Part shown: piece after piece, positions 32,983 through 40,791 of the stretch
How positions within the stretch are numbered: the stretch's first letter is position 1
How the letters are laid out: each line of letters opens with the position of its first letter
NCBI RefSeq assembly: GCF_004335005.1
Contig: NZ_RQRT01000002.1
Coordinates: 62,001 to 126,000 of the forward strand
Reading direction: 5' to 3'
Origin: Paracoccus nototheniae
GTDB taxonomy: Bacteria; Pseudomonadota; Alphaproteobacteria; Rhodobacterales; Rhodobacteraceae
DNA length: 64,000 nt
Notes under the pieces: model-generated
Told to the model about the DNA's origin: nothing
What the model saw: only the letters and a program-made list of their open reading frames with translations
The model's database searches: none
Translations under genes and position numbers: made by a program

Positions 32983-33746
32983 CGGATTTCTGGATCGGCA
33001 CCAGCTGGAAGATGAACAAGACCCTGGCCGAGGCGCAGGCCTTTGCGGCGGGACTGGCAGGCGCGGATGCGGCCCGCGACCCGCGCATCCAGCGTTTCGT
33101 GATCCCGCCCTTTACCGCCTGCCGCCCGGTGGCCGAGGCGCTGGCCGACACCTCGGTCATGGTGGGTGCGCAGAACATGCATTGGGACGATGCCGGCGCC
33201 TGGACCGGAGAGATCAGCCCGGTGATGCTGACCGATTGCGGGCTGGACATCGTCGAGCTGGGCCATAGCGAAAGGCGCGAGCATTTCGGCGAAACCGACC
33301 GCACGGTCGGTCTGAAGACCGCCGCCGCCGTCCGCCACGGCCTGATCCCGCTGATCTGCATCGGCGAGACGCTGGCCGAACGCGAGGCCGGTCGCGCGGC
33401 CGAGGTTCTGGAAACCCAGGTGCGCGGCGCGCTGGAGCATGTCGCCGGTTCGGCGGCCACGATCCTGCTGGCCTATGAGCCGGTCTGGGCCATCGGCGCG
33501 GGCGGCATTCCCGCCAGCTCGGATTACGCCGATGCGCGTCAGGCCGAGATCATCGCGGTCGCCCGGGATGTGCTGGGGCGCCGCGTGCCCTGCCTTTACG
33601 GCGGATCGGTCAATCCCGGCAACTGTGCCGAACTGATCGCCTGCCCGCATATCGACGGGCTGTTCATCGGGCGGTCGGCCTGGGACGTGAACGGCTATCT
33701 GGACATTCTGGCGCGCTGCGCCGCAACCATCGGAGAAGACGCATGA
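32979..33746 (+). CDS. eryH: D-3-tetrulose 4-phosphate isomerase (TIM homologue)
   Basis: The 255-residue TIM-barrel protein keeps the catalytic residues Lys11, His96 (L-G-H-S-E-R-R) and Glu167 (A-Y-E-P-V-W-A-I-G). Loop 6, normally G-T-G-K/R-T, reads A-G-G-I-P-A-S-S and is longer, unlike the housekeeping copy at 12153. In Brucella this TpiA2/EryH enzyme isomerises D-3-tetrulose 4-phosphate to D-erythrulose 4-phosphate. It starts within the stop of the DeoR gene and ends within the start of eryI (ATGA at both joints), so the three genes are translationally coupled. Confidence 0.86.
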   Translation: MTDFWIGTSWKMNKTLAEAQAFAAGLAGADAARDPRIQRFVIPPFTACRPVAEALADTSVMVGAQNMHWDDAGAWTGEISPVMLTDCGLDIVELGHSERREHFGETDRTVGLKTAAAVRHGLIPLICIGETLAEREAGRAAEVLETQVRGALEHVAGSAATILLAYEPVWAIGAGGIPASSDYADARQAEIIAVARDVLGRRVPCLYGGSVNPGNCAELIACPHIDGLFIGRSAWDVNGYLDILARCAATIGEDA

Positions 33747-34204
33747 AATTGGCAATTGCAGGCGACAGCGCGGGCGAAGGTCTGGCCAAGGTTCTGGCCG
33801 ACCATCTGAAGGACCGCTTTGACGTGTCAGAGATCAGCCGCACGGATGCGGGGCCGGATGCCTTTTACGCGGGCCTGTCGGACCGCGTCGCCAGCGCGGT
33901 GCTGGACGGCACCTATGACCGCGCCATTCTGGTCTGCGGAACCGGCATCGGCGTCTCGATCGCAGCCAACAAGGTGCCGGGCATCCGCGCCGCGCTGACC
34001 CATGACACCTATTCGGCGGAACGCGCCGCGCTGTCGAACAACGCCCAGATCATCACCATGGGCGCCCGCGTCATCGGGGCCGAGGTCGCCAAGACCATCG
34101 CCGATGCGTGGCTGGCGCAGACGACGAATTTCGACGCTGGCGGCAAATCCGCCGGGAATGTGGACGCCATCGACGCGGTCGATGCCAAATATTCCAAGCC
34201 GTGA
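33743..34204 (+). CDS. eryI: D-erythrose 4-phosphate isomerase (RpiB family)
   Basis: The 153-residue protein is a RpiB-type isomerase. The catalytic Cys65 lies in [14 protein letters not shown], and [11 protein letters not shown] with the catalytic His follows. In Brucella this RpiB homologue (EryI) makes the last isomerisation, D-erythrulose 4-phosphate to D-erythrose 4-phosphate, feeding the pentose phosphate pathway. It is coupled to eryH and to the bisphosphatase gene by overlapping stops and starts. Its place in the ery locus argues for the C4 reaction, though activity on ribose 5-phosphate is possible. Confidence 0.87.
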   Translation: MKLAIAGDSAGEGLAKVLADHLKDRFDVSEISRTDAGPDAFYAGLSDRVASAVLDGTYDRAILVCGTGIGVSIAANKVPGIRAALTHDTYSAERAALSNNAQIITMGARVIGAEVAKTIADAWLAQTTNFDAGGKSAGNVDAIDAVDAKYSKP

Positions 34205-35178
34205 TGCTGCGCCTGCCCAATGACAGCGCCGCCACCGGGCCGCTGCTGGCCGACCTGCTGGGGGACGGCGGCGCCCCGGCCATCGTCGGCGCCCTTGCCG
34301 ATGCGCTGCCGCCTTTGGCCGCGCGTCTGGCGGCGGGCCGTCTGCATGGCGACCCCGAGTCGATCGTGGGCACCAACGACAGCGGCGACAAGCAAAAGGC
34401 GCTGGATGTCGCGGCCCATGACCACATGATCGCCGTGCTGCGCCGGGCGGGCGTCCGGCAGGTTCTGTCGGAAGAGGCCGAAGAGGTCATCCATCTGAAC
34501 CCCGACGGCGCCTTCGACGTGGCCATCGACCCGATCGACGGGTCGGGCAGCATCGGCATCGGCGCGCCTTTGGGGATGCTGTTCAGCATTCTGCCCGCCG
34601 CACCCGAGGGGTTTTTGCGTCCGGGGCGGCAGGTCGTGGCGGCGGGCTATGCCTCGTTCGGGCATTCGGTCGATTTCGGCTGGTCGACCGGGGACGGTGT
34701 GCATGTCGCGACATGGGACGCCGAGGCCGGGGCCTTTCGCGTCGCGCGCCAGAACCTGCGGCTGAAGCCCACATCATCGACCATCGCCTATAACGCCTCG
34801 AACGAACGCCACTGGCCCGAAGGCTTGCAGGGGTGGGTCCGCGATCTGCGGGCGGGGCGCGACGGTCCGCGCGGGCGCGATTTCAACATGCGCTGGCTGG
34901 CCGCCGCCGTGGGCGAGCTGCATCGCATCCTGTTGCAGGGCGGCGCGTTTCTGTACCCCGCCGATGCGCGGCCCGGATATGGCAACGGCCGCTTGCGGCT
35001 GATCTATGAGTGCGTGCCCATCGCCTTTCTGATCGAACAGGCGGGCGGTCACGCGACCGACGGGCAGGGCGCCATTCTGGACCGCCAGCCCACCGCCCTG
35101 CACGAGATGACCCCGCTGATCTTCGGCGCGACCGATGAGGTCGCAGCCATTCACCACGCCCTTGCCAGCAAAGGATAA
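34204..35178 (+). CDS. fbp: Class I fructose-1,6-/sedoheptulose-1,7-bisphosphatase
   Basis: The 324-residue protein is a class I FBPase: metal-binding S-E-E-A-E-E at residues 89-94, [10 protein letters not shown] at 109-118, and the conserved [18 protein letters not shown] near 263-280. The usual D-G-S-S-N-I-D reads D-G-S-G-S-I-G, a change beside the metal site. Class I enzymes of the CbbF type hydrolyse both fructose and sedoheptulose bisphosphate. Its start overlaps the eryI stop (TGATG). Its place beside an aldolase and opposite transketolase suggests work on E4P-derived sedoheptulose bisphosphate (inference). Confidence 0.88.
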   Translation: MLRLPNDSAATGPLLADLLGDGGAPAIVGALADALPPLAARLAAGRLHGDPESIVGTNDSGDKQKALDVAAHDHMIAVLRRAGVRQVLSEEAEEVIHLNPDGAFDVAIDPIDGSGSIGIGAPLGMLFSILPAAPEGFLRPGRQVVAAGYASFGHSVDFGWSTGDGVHVATWDAEAGAFRVARQNLRLKPTSSTIAYNASNERHWPEGLQGWVRDLRAGRDGPRGRDFNMRWLAAAVGELHRILLQGGAFLYPADARPGYGNGRLRLIYECVPIAFLIEQAGGHATDGQGAILDRQPTALHEMTPLIFGATDEVAAIHHALASKG

Positions 35179-35183
35179 CGCCC

Positions 35184-36224
35184 ATGGCCATGATCACCCT
35201 GCGCCAGCTTCTGGACCACGCAGCCGAACGCGGCTATGCCGTGCCCGCCTTCAACATCAACAATATGGAACAGGGACTTGCGGTCATGAAGGCCGCCGCC
35301 GCCACCCGGTCTCCGGTCATCCTGCAGGCCAGCCGGGGGGCGCGCAGCTATGCCAATGATCTGGTTCTGGCCGGGCTGATCGACGGTCTGGCGCGGGCCT
35401 ATCCCGAGATCCCGCTGTGCATGCATCTGGATCATGGCAACGGGCTGGCCACCTGCGCCACCGCCATCCAGAACGGGTTCACATCGGTGATGATGGATGG
35501 CAGCCTGATGGCGGATGGCAAGACGCCTGCCGATTACGATTACAACGCCGACATCACCCGTCGCGTGACCGAAATGGCCCATGCCTGCGGCGTGTCCGTC
35601 GAGGGGGAATTGGGGGTGCTGGGCAGTCTGGAAACCGGCATGGGCGAGGCCGAGGACGGCCATGGCGCAACCGAAAAGCTGTCCGAGGATCAGCTGCTGA
35701 CCGACCCCGCCGAGGCCGAGCAGTTCGTCAAGGATACCGGCGTCGATGCGCTGGCCATCGCGATGGGCACCAGCCATGGCGCCTACAAGTTCACCCGCAA
35801 ACCCGACGGTGCGATCCTTGCCATGCATGTGATCGAGGAAATCCACCGCCGCCTGCCCAACACCCATCTGGTGATGCACGGATCATCCTCGGTCCCCGAG
35901 GATCTGCAACAGATCATCAACAATTACGGCGGCGATATCCGCCCGACATGGGGCGTCCCGGTCGAGGAAATCCAGCGCGGCATCCGATCAGGCGTGCGCA
36001 AGGTGAACATCGACACTGACAGCCGTCTGGCCATGACGGCGGCGATCCGCAAGACGCTGATGGAAGACCCGACCGAATTCGATCCGCGCAAATATCTGAA
36101 ACCGGCGATGGAGATGATGTCGCAGGTCTGCAAGGACCGGTTCGAGGCCTTCGGCACCGCCGGTCAGGCCGACCATCTGACACCTTTGCCCCTGTCCGCG
36201 ATGGCCAGCCGCTACGCCGCCTGA
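35184..36224 (+). CDS. fba: Class II fructose-bisphosphate aldolase (CbbA type)
   Basis: The 346-residue zinc aldolase has V-P-A-F-N-I-N-N near residues 16-23, the zinc site H-L-D-H-G-N near 81-86, S-V-M-M-D-G-S-L near 99-106, E-G-E-L-G near 136-140, the glycine-rich H-G-S-S-S-V-P near 233-239 and K-V-N-I-D-T-D near 274-280. It fits the Calvin-cycle subtype (CbbA) known to join DHAP with G3P or with erythrose 4-phosphate. It starts 5 bases after the bisphosphatase stop and is the last gene of the eryR operon, before a terminator at 36265. No Rubisco or phosphoribulokinase gene is in the window, so this is not a normal cbb cluster. Confidence 0.92.
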   Translation: MAMITLRQLLDHAAERGYAVPAFNINNMEQGLAVMKAAAATRSPVILQASRGARSYANDLVLAGLIDGLARAYPEIPLCMHLDHGNGLATCATAIQNGFTSVMMDGSLMADGKTPADYDYNADITRRVTEMAHACGVSVEGELGVLGSLETGMGEAEDGHGATEKLSEDQLLTDPAEAEQFVKDTGVDALAIAMGTSHGAYKFTRKPDGAILAMHVIEEIHRRLPNTHLVMHGSSSVPEDLQQIINNYGGDIRPTWGVPVEEIQRGIRSGVRKVNIDTDSRLAMTAAIRKTLMEDPTEFDPRKYLKPAMEMMSQVCKDRFEAFGTAGQADHLTPLPLSAMASRYAA

Positions 36225-36264
36225 GGGGGCTTTCGGACCCGCCCACGCACCCACGCTGCCGAAT

Positions 36265-36300
36265 CGCCCGCCTCTGAAAAGGGGCGGGCGTTTGTCGTTT
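36265..36300 (+). terminator. Terminator after the eryR-fba operon
   Basis: CGCCCGCC (36265-36272) pairs with GGCGGGCG (36283-36290) across a 10-base loop, followed by TTTGTCGTTT. It is a Rho-independent terminator in the 340-base gap before the FadR-type gene. Confidence 0.8.
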
Positions 36301-36390
36301 CGATCCGGCGGCCGGATTGGGGCGACCCGGCCCGCCTGTTTTTGTCAGTTGCTTGCAAGATAGGCAAAGGCGCGCGGGGGACGGGGCAGG

Positions 36391-36417
36391 GCGAACCATT
36401 GTCCTTAAATGGTTCGC
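36391..36417. promoter_or_regulatory. Candidate FadR-type operator, upstream copy
   Basis: GCGAACCATT and AATGGTTCGC form a perfect 10-bp inverted repeat with a 7-base spacer. It shares the half-site GAACCA/TGGTTC with a second dyad at 36539-36559, close to the FadR-type start. It could also form an mRNA hairpin. Confidence 0.55.
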
Positions 36418-36538
36418 TGTTCCTGATTTTGCGCGTGGCACCGGACGCCGCCTGATCGGGCAATCACCTTGGTCTCCTCTCTAATTCCTGATCAACCGCT
36501 GCCGAAACGCTTGCGTGATGTCAGATTTATGTCAGCAT

Positions 36539-36559
36539 GAACCAAATAAATATTGGTTC
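36539..36559. promoter_or_regulatory. Candidate FadR-type operator at the regulator's start
   Basis: GAACCAA-N7-TTGGTTC ends 6 bases before the start codon of the FadR-type regulator and so overlaps its ribosome-binding region. A protein bound here would block its own expression. The half-sites match the dyad at 36391-36417. Confidence 0.6.
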
Positions 36560-36564
36560 GCCTC

Positions 36565-37326
36565 ATGACCCTGTTGCCCGACGACGATCTGCCCTTTGCC
36601 CCCACCGGCCACGCGACCTCGACCTTCGCGCTGGACCGGTTGCGCGGCTATATTCAGGCGCAGGGCGAACAATCGGGCGCGCGCCTGCCGACCGAACGGC
36701 AATTGTCGGACAGGATGGGCGTGGGCCGCCGCGCCATCCGCCGCGCGCTGGAGGTGCTGGAGGCCGAGGGGCGGATCACCCGGCGTCAGGGCGCCGGCAC
36801 CTTCATCGGCCCGGCAACCCCGGTCGATGACGATCCGCTGGCGGGATCGACCGATTTTTTGGAGATCATGGAGGTGCGTCTGCGGCTGGAACCCCAGCTG
36901 GCGGCGCTGGCTGCGCTGCGCGCCAAGCCCGCCCAGATCGCCCGCATGTACGAACTGTCCGACCGCATCGCCCAAAGCCTCGATGCCGACGAGGGAGAGC
37001 TGTGGGACGGCGCGCTGCACCGCCAGATCGCGCAGGCGGGCGGCAACACGTTGTTTTTGTCGCTGTTCGACATCGTCAACCGGGTGCGCCGGGACGAGGC
37101 GTGGCAGGCCGTTCGCGAACGCGCGCGGGGCGGGTTGCCGGGTCACGCGCTGCCCGTGGCCCAGCACCGCGCCATCATCGACGCGATCGCCGCCCGCGAC
37201 CCCACGGGCGCCGCGGACCAGATGCGGACGCATCTGTTCATGCTGCAGGAAAAACTGATCCGCCTTGGCTCGGCCGAGGCGGATCATGCTGCCAACATCG
37301 TGCCGGGCCAACCGGCCGAAGCCTGA
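36565..37326 (+). CDS. GntR-family regulator, FadR/PdhR type
   Basis: The 253-residue protein has a GntR winged helix (about residues 16-80, with R-L-P-T-E-R-Q-L-S-D-R-M-G-V-G-R-R and R-R-Q-G-A-G-T-F-I) and an all-helical FCD ligand domain (about 90-235). Such regulators respond to small organic acids, amino acids or peptide-derived products. It lies 38 bases upstream of the peptide-type ABC transporter and gamma-glutamyltransferase genes and probably controls them. The ATG at 36565 starts just after a dyad likely used for autoregulation. Confidence 0.83.
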   Translation: MTLLPDDDLPFAPTGHATSTFALDRLRGYIQAQGEQSGARLPTERQLSDRMGVGRRAIRRALEVLEAEGRITRRQGAGTFIGPATPVDDDPLAGSTDFLEIMEVRLRLEPQLAALAALRAKPAQIARMYELSDRIAQSLDADEGELWDGALHRQIAQAGGNTLFLSLFDIVNRVRRDEAWQAVRERARGGLPGHALPVAQHRAIIDAIAARDPTGAADQMRTHLFMLQEKLIRLGSAEADHAANIVPGQPAEA

Positions 37327-37364
37327 AACGTCAGGCGCGAACCCCTCAGGAAGGAACCGATTTC

Positions 37365-38891
37365 ATGCTGACCCGCCATCTGCTGACCGCTACCGCCCTT
37401 GCCACGGCCCTGACCGCCACCGCCCTGACCGCCATGCCCGCCGCCGCGCAGACCATGCGCATCGGGCTGCAGGACGATGCCGATATTCTGGACCCCGACC
37501 AGTCGCGCACCTTCGTGGGCCGCATCATCTATGCGGGCCTGTGCGACAAGCTGGTCGATCTGGACGGCGATGCCGGGATCATCCCGATGCTGGCCACCGA
37601 TTGGGCCTATTCCGATGACGGGCTGGAACTGGTCATGAACCTGCGCGAGGGCGTGGTCTTTCACGACGGCACCGCCTTTGACGCCGAGGCGGTGGTCGCC
37701 AACATCACCCGGTCGATGACGCTGGAGGAATCGCGCCGCAAATCCGAGCTGTCCTCGGTTGCCGGGATCGAGGCGACGGGGCCGATGCAGGTCACCTTCA
37801 CCCTGACCGCGCCCGATGCCTCGCTGGTGGCGCAGCTGTCGGACCGCGCGGGCATGATGATCTCGCCCACCGCAGCCGAGGAAATGGGCGCGAATTTCGG
37901 CCAGAACCCGGTCTGTTCGGGGCCGTTCAAATTCGTCGAACGCATCCAGCAGGACCGCATCGTTCTGGAGAAGTTCGAGGATTATTATGATGCCGACCGC
38001 ATCCACCTTGATCGCGTCACCTATCTGCCGATCCCCGACACGACCGTTCGTCTGGCCAATCTGCGGTCGGGCGAACTGGACATGATCGAACGTCTGGCGG
38101 CCCCCGACGTGGCCTCGGTCGGTCAGGACAGCGCGCTGACCATGCAGGAAACGGTCGGGCTGGGCTACATGGCCATCTATGTCAATATCGGCAACGGAGA
38201 CCGGTCCGGCACGCCCGTGGGTCAGGATCCCCGCGTCCGTCAGGCCTTTTCGCTGGCCATCGACCGCGAGGCGCTGAACCAGGTCGTCTTTGAAGGCACG
38301 GCTGTGGCGGGCAACCAGCCTTTCCCGCCGACCTCGCCCTGGTTCAACACCGATCTGCCGGTGCCCGCCCGCGATGTCGAGGCCGCCCGCGCCCTGCTGG
38401 CCGAGGCCGGGATCGACCGCATCCCGGTCGAGATCCAGCACGCCAACAACCCCGTCGTCACCCAGATGATGCAGGTCGTTCAGGCCATGGTGGCCGAGGC
38501 CGGGTTCGACGTCACCCTGCGCGCGACCGAATTCGCCACGCTTCTGTCGGAACAGACGGCGGGCAATTTCCAGCTGTCGCGGTCGGACTGGTCGGGGCGT
38601 CCCGATCCGGACGGCAACCTGCACCAGTTCGTCACCTGTGAAGGCGGGATCAACGATCCCCGCTATTGCAACCCCGAGGTGGACCGGCTGCTGAACGAGG
38701 CTCGTGCCTCGACCGATACCGAGGTCCGCAAGACGGCCTATGATGAGGCCAGCGTGATCCTGAATGCCGACCTGCCGGTCATCTATCTGGGCCACCAGAC
38801 CTATATCTTTGCGCTGAACAACAGCGTCGAGGGATTTCAGGCGCTGCCCGACGGGATGATCCGCCTGCAGGACGTCACCCTCTCTGAATGA
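37365..38891 (+). CDS. Peptide-type ABC transporter, solute-binding protein (family 5)
   Basis: The 508-residue protein has a signal peptide (MLTRHLLTATALATALTATA... ending at A-A-A-Q) and the SBP_bac_5 (DppA/OppA/GsiB) fold: L-D-P-D-Q-S-R-T near residues 46-53, G-L-E-L-V-M-N-L-R-E-G-V-V-F-H-D-G-T near 87-104 and a late V-R-Q-A-F-S-L-A-I-D-R. It captures peptides or related compounds in the periplasm. With two permeases, a gamma-glutamyltransferase and a fused ATPase downstream, a glutathione or gamma-glutamyl peptide ligand is plausible but unproved. Confidence 0.85.
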   Translation: MLTRHLLTATALATALTATALTAMPAAAQTMRIGLQDDADILDPDQSRTFVGRIIYAGLCDKLVDLDGDAGIIPMLATDWAYSDDGLELVMNLREGVVFHDGTAFDAEAVVANITRSMTLEESRRKSELSSVAGIEATGPMQVTFTLTAPDASLVAQLSDRAGMMISPTAAEEMGANFGQNPVCSGPFKFVERIQQDRIVLEKFEDYYDADRIHLDRVTYLPIPDTTVRLANLRSGELDMIERLAAPDVASVGQDSALTMQETVGLGYMAIYVNIGNGDRSGTPVGQDPRVRQAFSLAIDREALNQVVFEGTAVAGNQPFPPTSPWFNTDLPVPARDVEAARALLAEAGIDRIPVEIQHANNPVVTQMMQVVQAMVAEAGFDVTLRATEFATLLSEQTAGNFQLSRSDWSGRPDPDGNLHQFVTCEGGINDPRYCNPEVDRLLNEARASTDTEVRKTAYDEASVILNADLPVIYLGHQTYIFALNNSVEGFQALPDGMIRLQDVTLSE

Positions 38892-38955
38892 TCCCGGCGT
38901 GACAATGTCGGGCGCGCATCACGGCGCGCCTGCCTGACCGGTGAAAGGACCCTTT

Positions 38956-39903
38956 ATGCTGATCTATATCGCCAAGCGCCTGCTGATCGCGCTGCCGACG
39001 CTGCTGATCGTGTCGATGCTGGTTTTCGGTCTGCAGCACCTGCTGCCGGGCGATCCGGTGCTGGCCATGGCAGGCGAGGAACGCGACCCCGAAACCCTGG
39101 CACGCATCCGCGCCAGCCTGAACCTGGATCAGCCGATCCCGATCCAGTATCTGCGCTGGCTGGGGGGGGTGGTTCAGGGCGATCTGGGCACCTCGCTGCG
39201 GACCGGAGAGCCAGTCTCGGCGCTGATCGCGCAAAAGCTGCCGGTCACGATCCAGCTGGCGGTGATGGCGATGATCTTTGCCGCCCTGATCGGCATTCCG
39301 ACCGGCATCATCGCCGCCGTGAACAAGGGGTCCGTTCTGGACTGGGCGGCCAACATCACCGCGCTGTCGGGTCTGTCGATCCCGAATTTCTGGCTGGGGA
39401 TCATGCTGATCCTGCTGGTTTCGGTGAATCTTGGCTGGCTGCCGGCCTCGGGCTATGAATCTCCCTTTGTCGATCCGATCAGGTCGCTGGAAACGATGAT
39501 CATGCCCGCCTTCGTTCTGGGCACCGGGCTGGCCGCGACGCTGATGCGCCACACCCGGTCCGCCATGCTGGGGGTGATGAGCGCCGATTACATCCGCACC
39601 GCCCGCGCCAAGGGCCTGACCCGGCGCGAGGTGATCCTGAAGCACGGGTTCCGCAACGCGCTGCTGCCGGTCATCACGCTGACCGCGCTGCTGTTCGGCG
39701 AATTGCTGGCGGGCGCGGTGCTGACCGAACAGATCTTTACCATCCCCGGTTTCGGCAAGCTGATCGTCGATGCGGTCTTCAACCGCGACTATGCCGTGGT
39801 GCAGGGCGTGGTTCTGTGCACCGCTGTCGGATTTCTGCTGATGAACCTTGTCGCGGACGTGCTCAGCGTCCTTCTGAACCCCCGGATGAGGGCCGCGCTA
39901 TGA
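38956..39903 (+). CDS. Peptide-type ABC transporter permease 1 (DppB/GsiC-like)
   Basis: The 315-residue inner-membrane protein has six predicted transmembrane helices. Typical features of DppB-type permeases are G-D-P-V-L near residues 32-36, G-D-L-G-T-S near 76-81 and the EAA loop with Y-I-R-T-A-R-A-K-G-L near 213-222. The ATG at 38956 is preceded by AAAGGA. It overlaps the second permease by 4 bases (ATGA). It forms the channel with the next gene product; the ligand is set by the binding protein at 37365. Confidence 0.88.
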   Translation: MLIYIAKRLLIALPTLLIVSMLVFGLQHLLPGDPVLAMAGEERDPETLARIRASLNLDQPIPIQYLRWLGGVVQGDLGTSLRTGEPVSALIAQKLPVTIQLAVMAMIFAALIGIPTGIIAAVNKGSVLDWAANITALSGLSIPNFWLGIMLILLVSVNLGWLPASGYESPFVDPIRSLETMIMPAFVLGTGLAATLMRHTRSAMLGVMSADYIRTARAKGLTRREVILKHGFRNALLPVITLTALLFGELLAGAVLTEQIFTIPGFGKLIVDAVFNRDYAVVQGVVLCTAVGFLLMNLVADVLSVLLNPRMRAAL

Positions 39904-40772
39904 CCGCCACCGACACGCAACTGGCACCCACCCCCACCCGCGCCAAAAGCCGCTTCTGGCGCAAGTTCCGCCGCAACCGCGCGGCGATGGTGGGGGGCGT
40001 GATCGTGGCATTCTTTGTCCTGCTGGCCATCGCCGCGCCGATCCTGCCCATCGCCGACCCGCTGGCGACCAGCTGGACGGCGATCCGGCTGGCACCGTCC
40101 GCCGAATATCCCATGGGATCGGACGAGATCGGGCGCGATATCCTGTCGCGGATGATCTGGGGGGCGCAGGCATCCCTGATGGCCGGGGTGATCTCGGTCT
40201 TCATCGCGGTCGCCTCGGGCGTGCCCATCGGGCTGATCGCGGGCTATTTCGGCGGCTGGACTGATACCATCATCTCTCGCTTTACCGATGCGCTGCTGGC
40301 GATGCCCTTCCTGATCATGGCCATCGCGCTGGCGGCCTTTCTGGGGCCAAGCCTGTCGAATGCGATGATCGCCATCGGCCTGTCGGCCATGCCGGTCTTT
40401 ATCCGCCTGACCCGCGCGCAGGTCATGTCCGTCAAGACCGAGGATTATGTCGAGGGCGCCCGCGCCATCGGGCTGGGTCACATGGCGATCATGCGCCGTT
40501 ACATCCTGCCCAACATCATCCCCCCGATCATCGTGCAGGCCACGCTGACCGTCGCCACCGCCATCATCGCCGAGGCGTCGCTGTCCTTCTTGGGCCTTGG
40601 CCAGCAGGCTCCGGCACCCAGCTGGGGGTCGATGCTGAACGTCGCCAAGAATTTCCTGACACAGGCGCCTTGGATGGCGTGGTGGCCGGGGGCGGCGATC
40701 TTTCTGGTCGTCATCGGCTTCAACCTGATCGGCGACGGGCTGCGCGATGCGCTGGACCCGCGCGAACACTGA
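39900..40772 (+). CDS. Peptide-type ABC transporter permease 2 (DppC/GsiD-like)
   Basis: The 290-residue membrane protein has the N-terminal OppC_N segment (F-W-R-K-F-R-R-N-R-A-A near residues 19-29), the G-S-D-E-I-G-R-D-I-L-S-R motif near 76-87 and the EAA loop Y-V-E-G-A-R-A-I-G-L near 182-191. These are typical of the DppC/GsiD half of dipeptide or glutathione importers. It is coupled to permease 1 by an ATGA overlap and followed 19 bases later by the gamma-glutamyltransferase gene. Confidence 0.88.
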   Translation: MTATDTQLAPTPTRAKSRFWRKFRRNRAAMVGGVIVAFFVLLAIAAPILPIADPLATSWTAIRLAPSAEYPMGSDEIGRDILSRMIWGAQASLMAGVISVFIAVASGVPIGLIAGYFGGWTDTIISRFTDALLAMPFLIMAIALAAFLGPSLSNAMIAIGLSAMPVFIRLTRAQVMSVKTEDYVEGARAIGLGHMAIMRRYILPNIIPPIIVQATLTVATAIIAEASLSFLGLGQQAPAPSWGSMLNVAKNFLTQAPWMAWWPGAAIFLVVIGFNLIGDGLRDALDPREH

Positions 40773-40791
40773 TTTTTGCGAAGGAGCCGTC

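Noticed and set aside
34204..36224. A Calvin cycle (cbb) operon
   Set aside because: Bisphosphatase, aldolase and transketolase resemble cbb genes, but no Rubisco, phosphoribulokinase or CbbR is present and the operon starts with the ery isomerases.
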